A DNA stretch of 6,964 bases, taken from Methanoregula sp. Its GTDB lineage: Archaea > Halobacteriota > Methanomicrobia > Methanomicrobiales > Methanospirillaceae. Positions within the stretch are counted from its first letter, which is position 1, and every line of letters begins with the position of its first letter. A program made the translations under genes and the position numbers. The DNA is taken from NCBI GenBank assembly GCA_026394635.1, contig JAPKXV010000045.1, positions 1 to 6,964 on the forward strand. The letters run 5' to 3'. Below are positions 6,434 to 6,964 of this stretch, piece by piece. The notes beneath the pieces were generated by a model that did no database searches, was not told the DNA's origin, and saw nothing but the letters and a program-made list of their open reading frames with translations.

Positions 6434-6611
6434 TTACGCGGTATCTGATTTGCCGATGAAATATCCCTTCCGGTACGCGGCATCGAGCAGATCCGTATGC
6501 GCCGTAACATCACGGATCGTGTCCATATCACTGATGAGCAGATCATCAGTGTACTGGCAGTTAACGATGTCAAAAAAACCCTGACCGTCATTTTGGATCC
6601 CACAAAAACAA
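6434..6611 (-). pseudogene. Unidentified C-terminal gene remnant
   Basis: On the minus strand a frame ending in TAA (6434-6436) gives protein-like sequence from about 6601 down: GIQNDGQGFFDIVNC, then TDDLLISDMDTIRDV, then LLDAAYRKGYFIGKSDTA. Codon use favours C or G at third positions, like the neighbours. No start codon exists in frame before an internal ATG at 6526, so the N-terminus is missing or frameshifted. A run of seven A (6572-6578, T on the coding strand) is a possible slip site: an ATG at 6590 in the adjacent frame would give a complete protein of about 50 residues if one base were lost there. I do not recognise a family. It ends convergently with the catalase. Confidence 0.4.
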
Positions 6612-6797
6612 TTATATCTTCACATTCCCTTTCCGGTCAAATTTCCAGAACGGGTTATACGCGACTTCCCAGAGAAACCCATCGGGATCAACAAAATATC
6701 CGCCATATCCTCCCCAGAAGCTTTTCTGAGCCGGTTTCACAACATTGGCGCCGATGCCTTTCACCTTTTCAAGAATCGCATCCACTTCAGTCTCATT
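6612..6797 (-). pseudogene. VOC/glyoxalase-fold protein, C-terminal half (truncated)
   Basis: The minus-strand frame ending in TAA (6612-6614) encodes about 62 residues that match the second half of a VOC-superfamily protein: ETEVDAILEKVKGIGANVVK, then PAQKSFWGGYGGYFVDPDGF, then LWEVAYNPFW. The GGYGGYF-DPDG-LWE core, whose glutamate is the usual second-half metal ligand, is intact. These proteins normally have about 125 residues, so the N-terminal half is absent. Reading past 6797 on this strand gives no VOC sequence, because the other strand there is FeoB coding. The gene was cut by a rearrangement. Members include glyoxalases and resistance dioxygenases; the substrate cannot be told. A broken gene is unlikely to be functional. 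Confidence 0.7.
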
Positions 6798-6964
6798 CCT
6801 GCCGTTCTACATCCTGCTTGCCATCATCGAGGACTCCGGCTACCTTACCCGCATATCAATGATGCTCGACCGCGGCATGCACAAGATGGGGTTGCACGGC
6901 AAGGCGATCATCCCCTTGATCCTCGGGTACGGGTGCAACGTCCCGGCATGCTATTCGTGCAGGA
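6796..6964 (+). pseudogene. feoB: FeoB permease-domain internal fragment (runs off window)
   Basis: The frame of base 6811 encodes FLPFYILLAIIEDSGYLTR, then MMLDRGMHKMGLHGKAIIPL, then ILGYGCNVPACYSCR at the edge. This is the core of the Fe(II) permease domain: the LEDSGY-type segment, the DR-M---GL-GK linker, and the gating G-x-G-C-N-V-P-A motif with its conserved cysteine. In a normal FeoB these lie several hundred residues after the start, yet no GTPase domain precedes them here. The upstream sequence is an antisense VOC gene, so the 5' part is missing. The strand is the same as the FeoB tail at the left edge. Whether the rest of the gene continues beyond the window is unknown. Confidence 0.8.

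Noticed and set aside
1..6964. CRISPR array, tRNA, rRNA or insertion sequence
   Set aside because: No regularly spaced repeats, cloverleaf-like segments, transposase or terminal inverted repeats were seen.

Overview
The window looks like chromosome of a methanogenic archaeon, most probably a Methanomicrobiales member of the Methanoregula/Methanosphaerula type. I infer this from the archaeal siroheme-dependent heme genes, a DUF2180 protein typical of methanogens, strong GGAGGTGA-like ribosome binding sites, oligo-T terminators and codons rich in G or C at the third position. No database search was possible, so the taxon is a judgement.

Layout. Positions 1-122 hold the C-terminal end of a ferrous iron transporter (feoB, +), with an oligo-T terminator behind it. 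Positions 123-687 show no gene I can defend. A small zinc-ribbon DUF2180 gene (688-900, +) is followed by a remnant of a small membrane protein and a hairpin/T-run terminator (to 1158). On the minus strand, 4519 down to 1254, is a compact four-gene operon, ahbD-ahbA-ahbB-ahbC. Its genes are joined by two ATGA overlaps and one 14-base overlap. Divergent from it, after a regulatory region of about 350 bases, is a monofunctional heme catalase (4872-6332, +). All catalytic residues are present, but an in-frame TGA at codon 279 breaks it. A hairpin/T-run terminator follows.

The last 600 bases are a mosaic of fragments. These are an unidentified C-terminal remnant (-), the C-terminal half of a VOC/glyoxalase-fold protein (-), and then, abruptly, the middle of a FeoB permease domain (+) running off the window. 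FeoB therefore appears at both ends in the same orientation, tail first and middle last. That order is what the joint of a head-to-tail duplication or a circular molecule would give.

How the genes fit together. FeoB imports Fe(II). AhbA/AhbB decarboxylate siroheme, AhbC makes Fe-coproporphyrin III and AhbD makes heme b. Catalase is a natural consumer of that heme in methanogens without cytochromes. The region reads as an iron, heme and peroxide-defence island, now partly decayed or rearranged. The points most worth a second look are the catalase stop codon and the small palindromes at it, the VOC/FeoB junction, the catalase leader that could fold over its ribosome binding site, and the palindrome at the ahb promoter.
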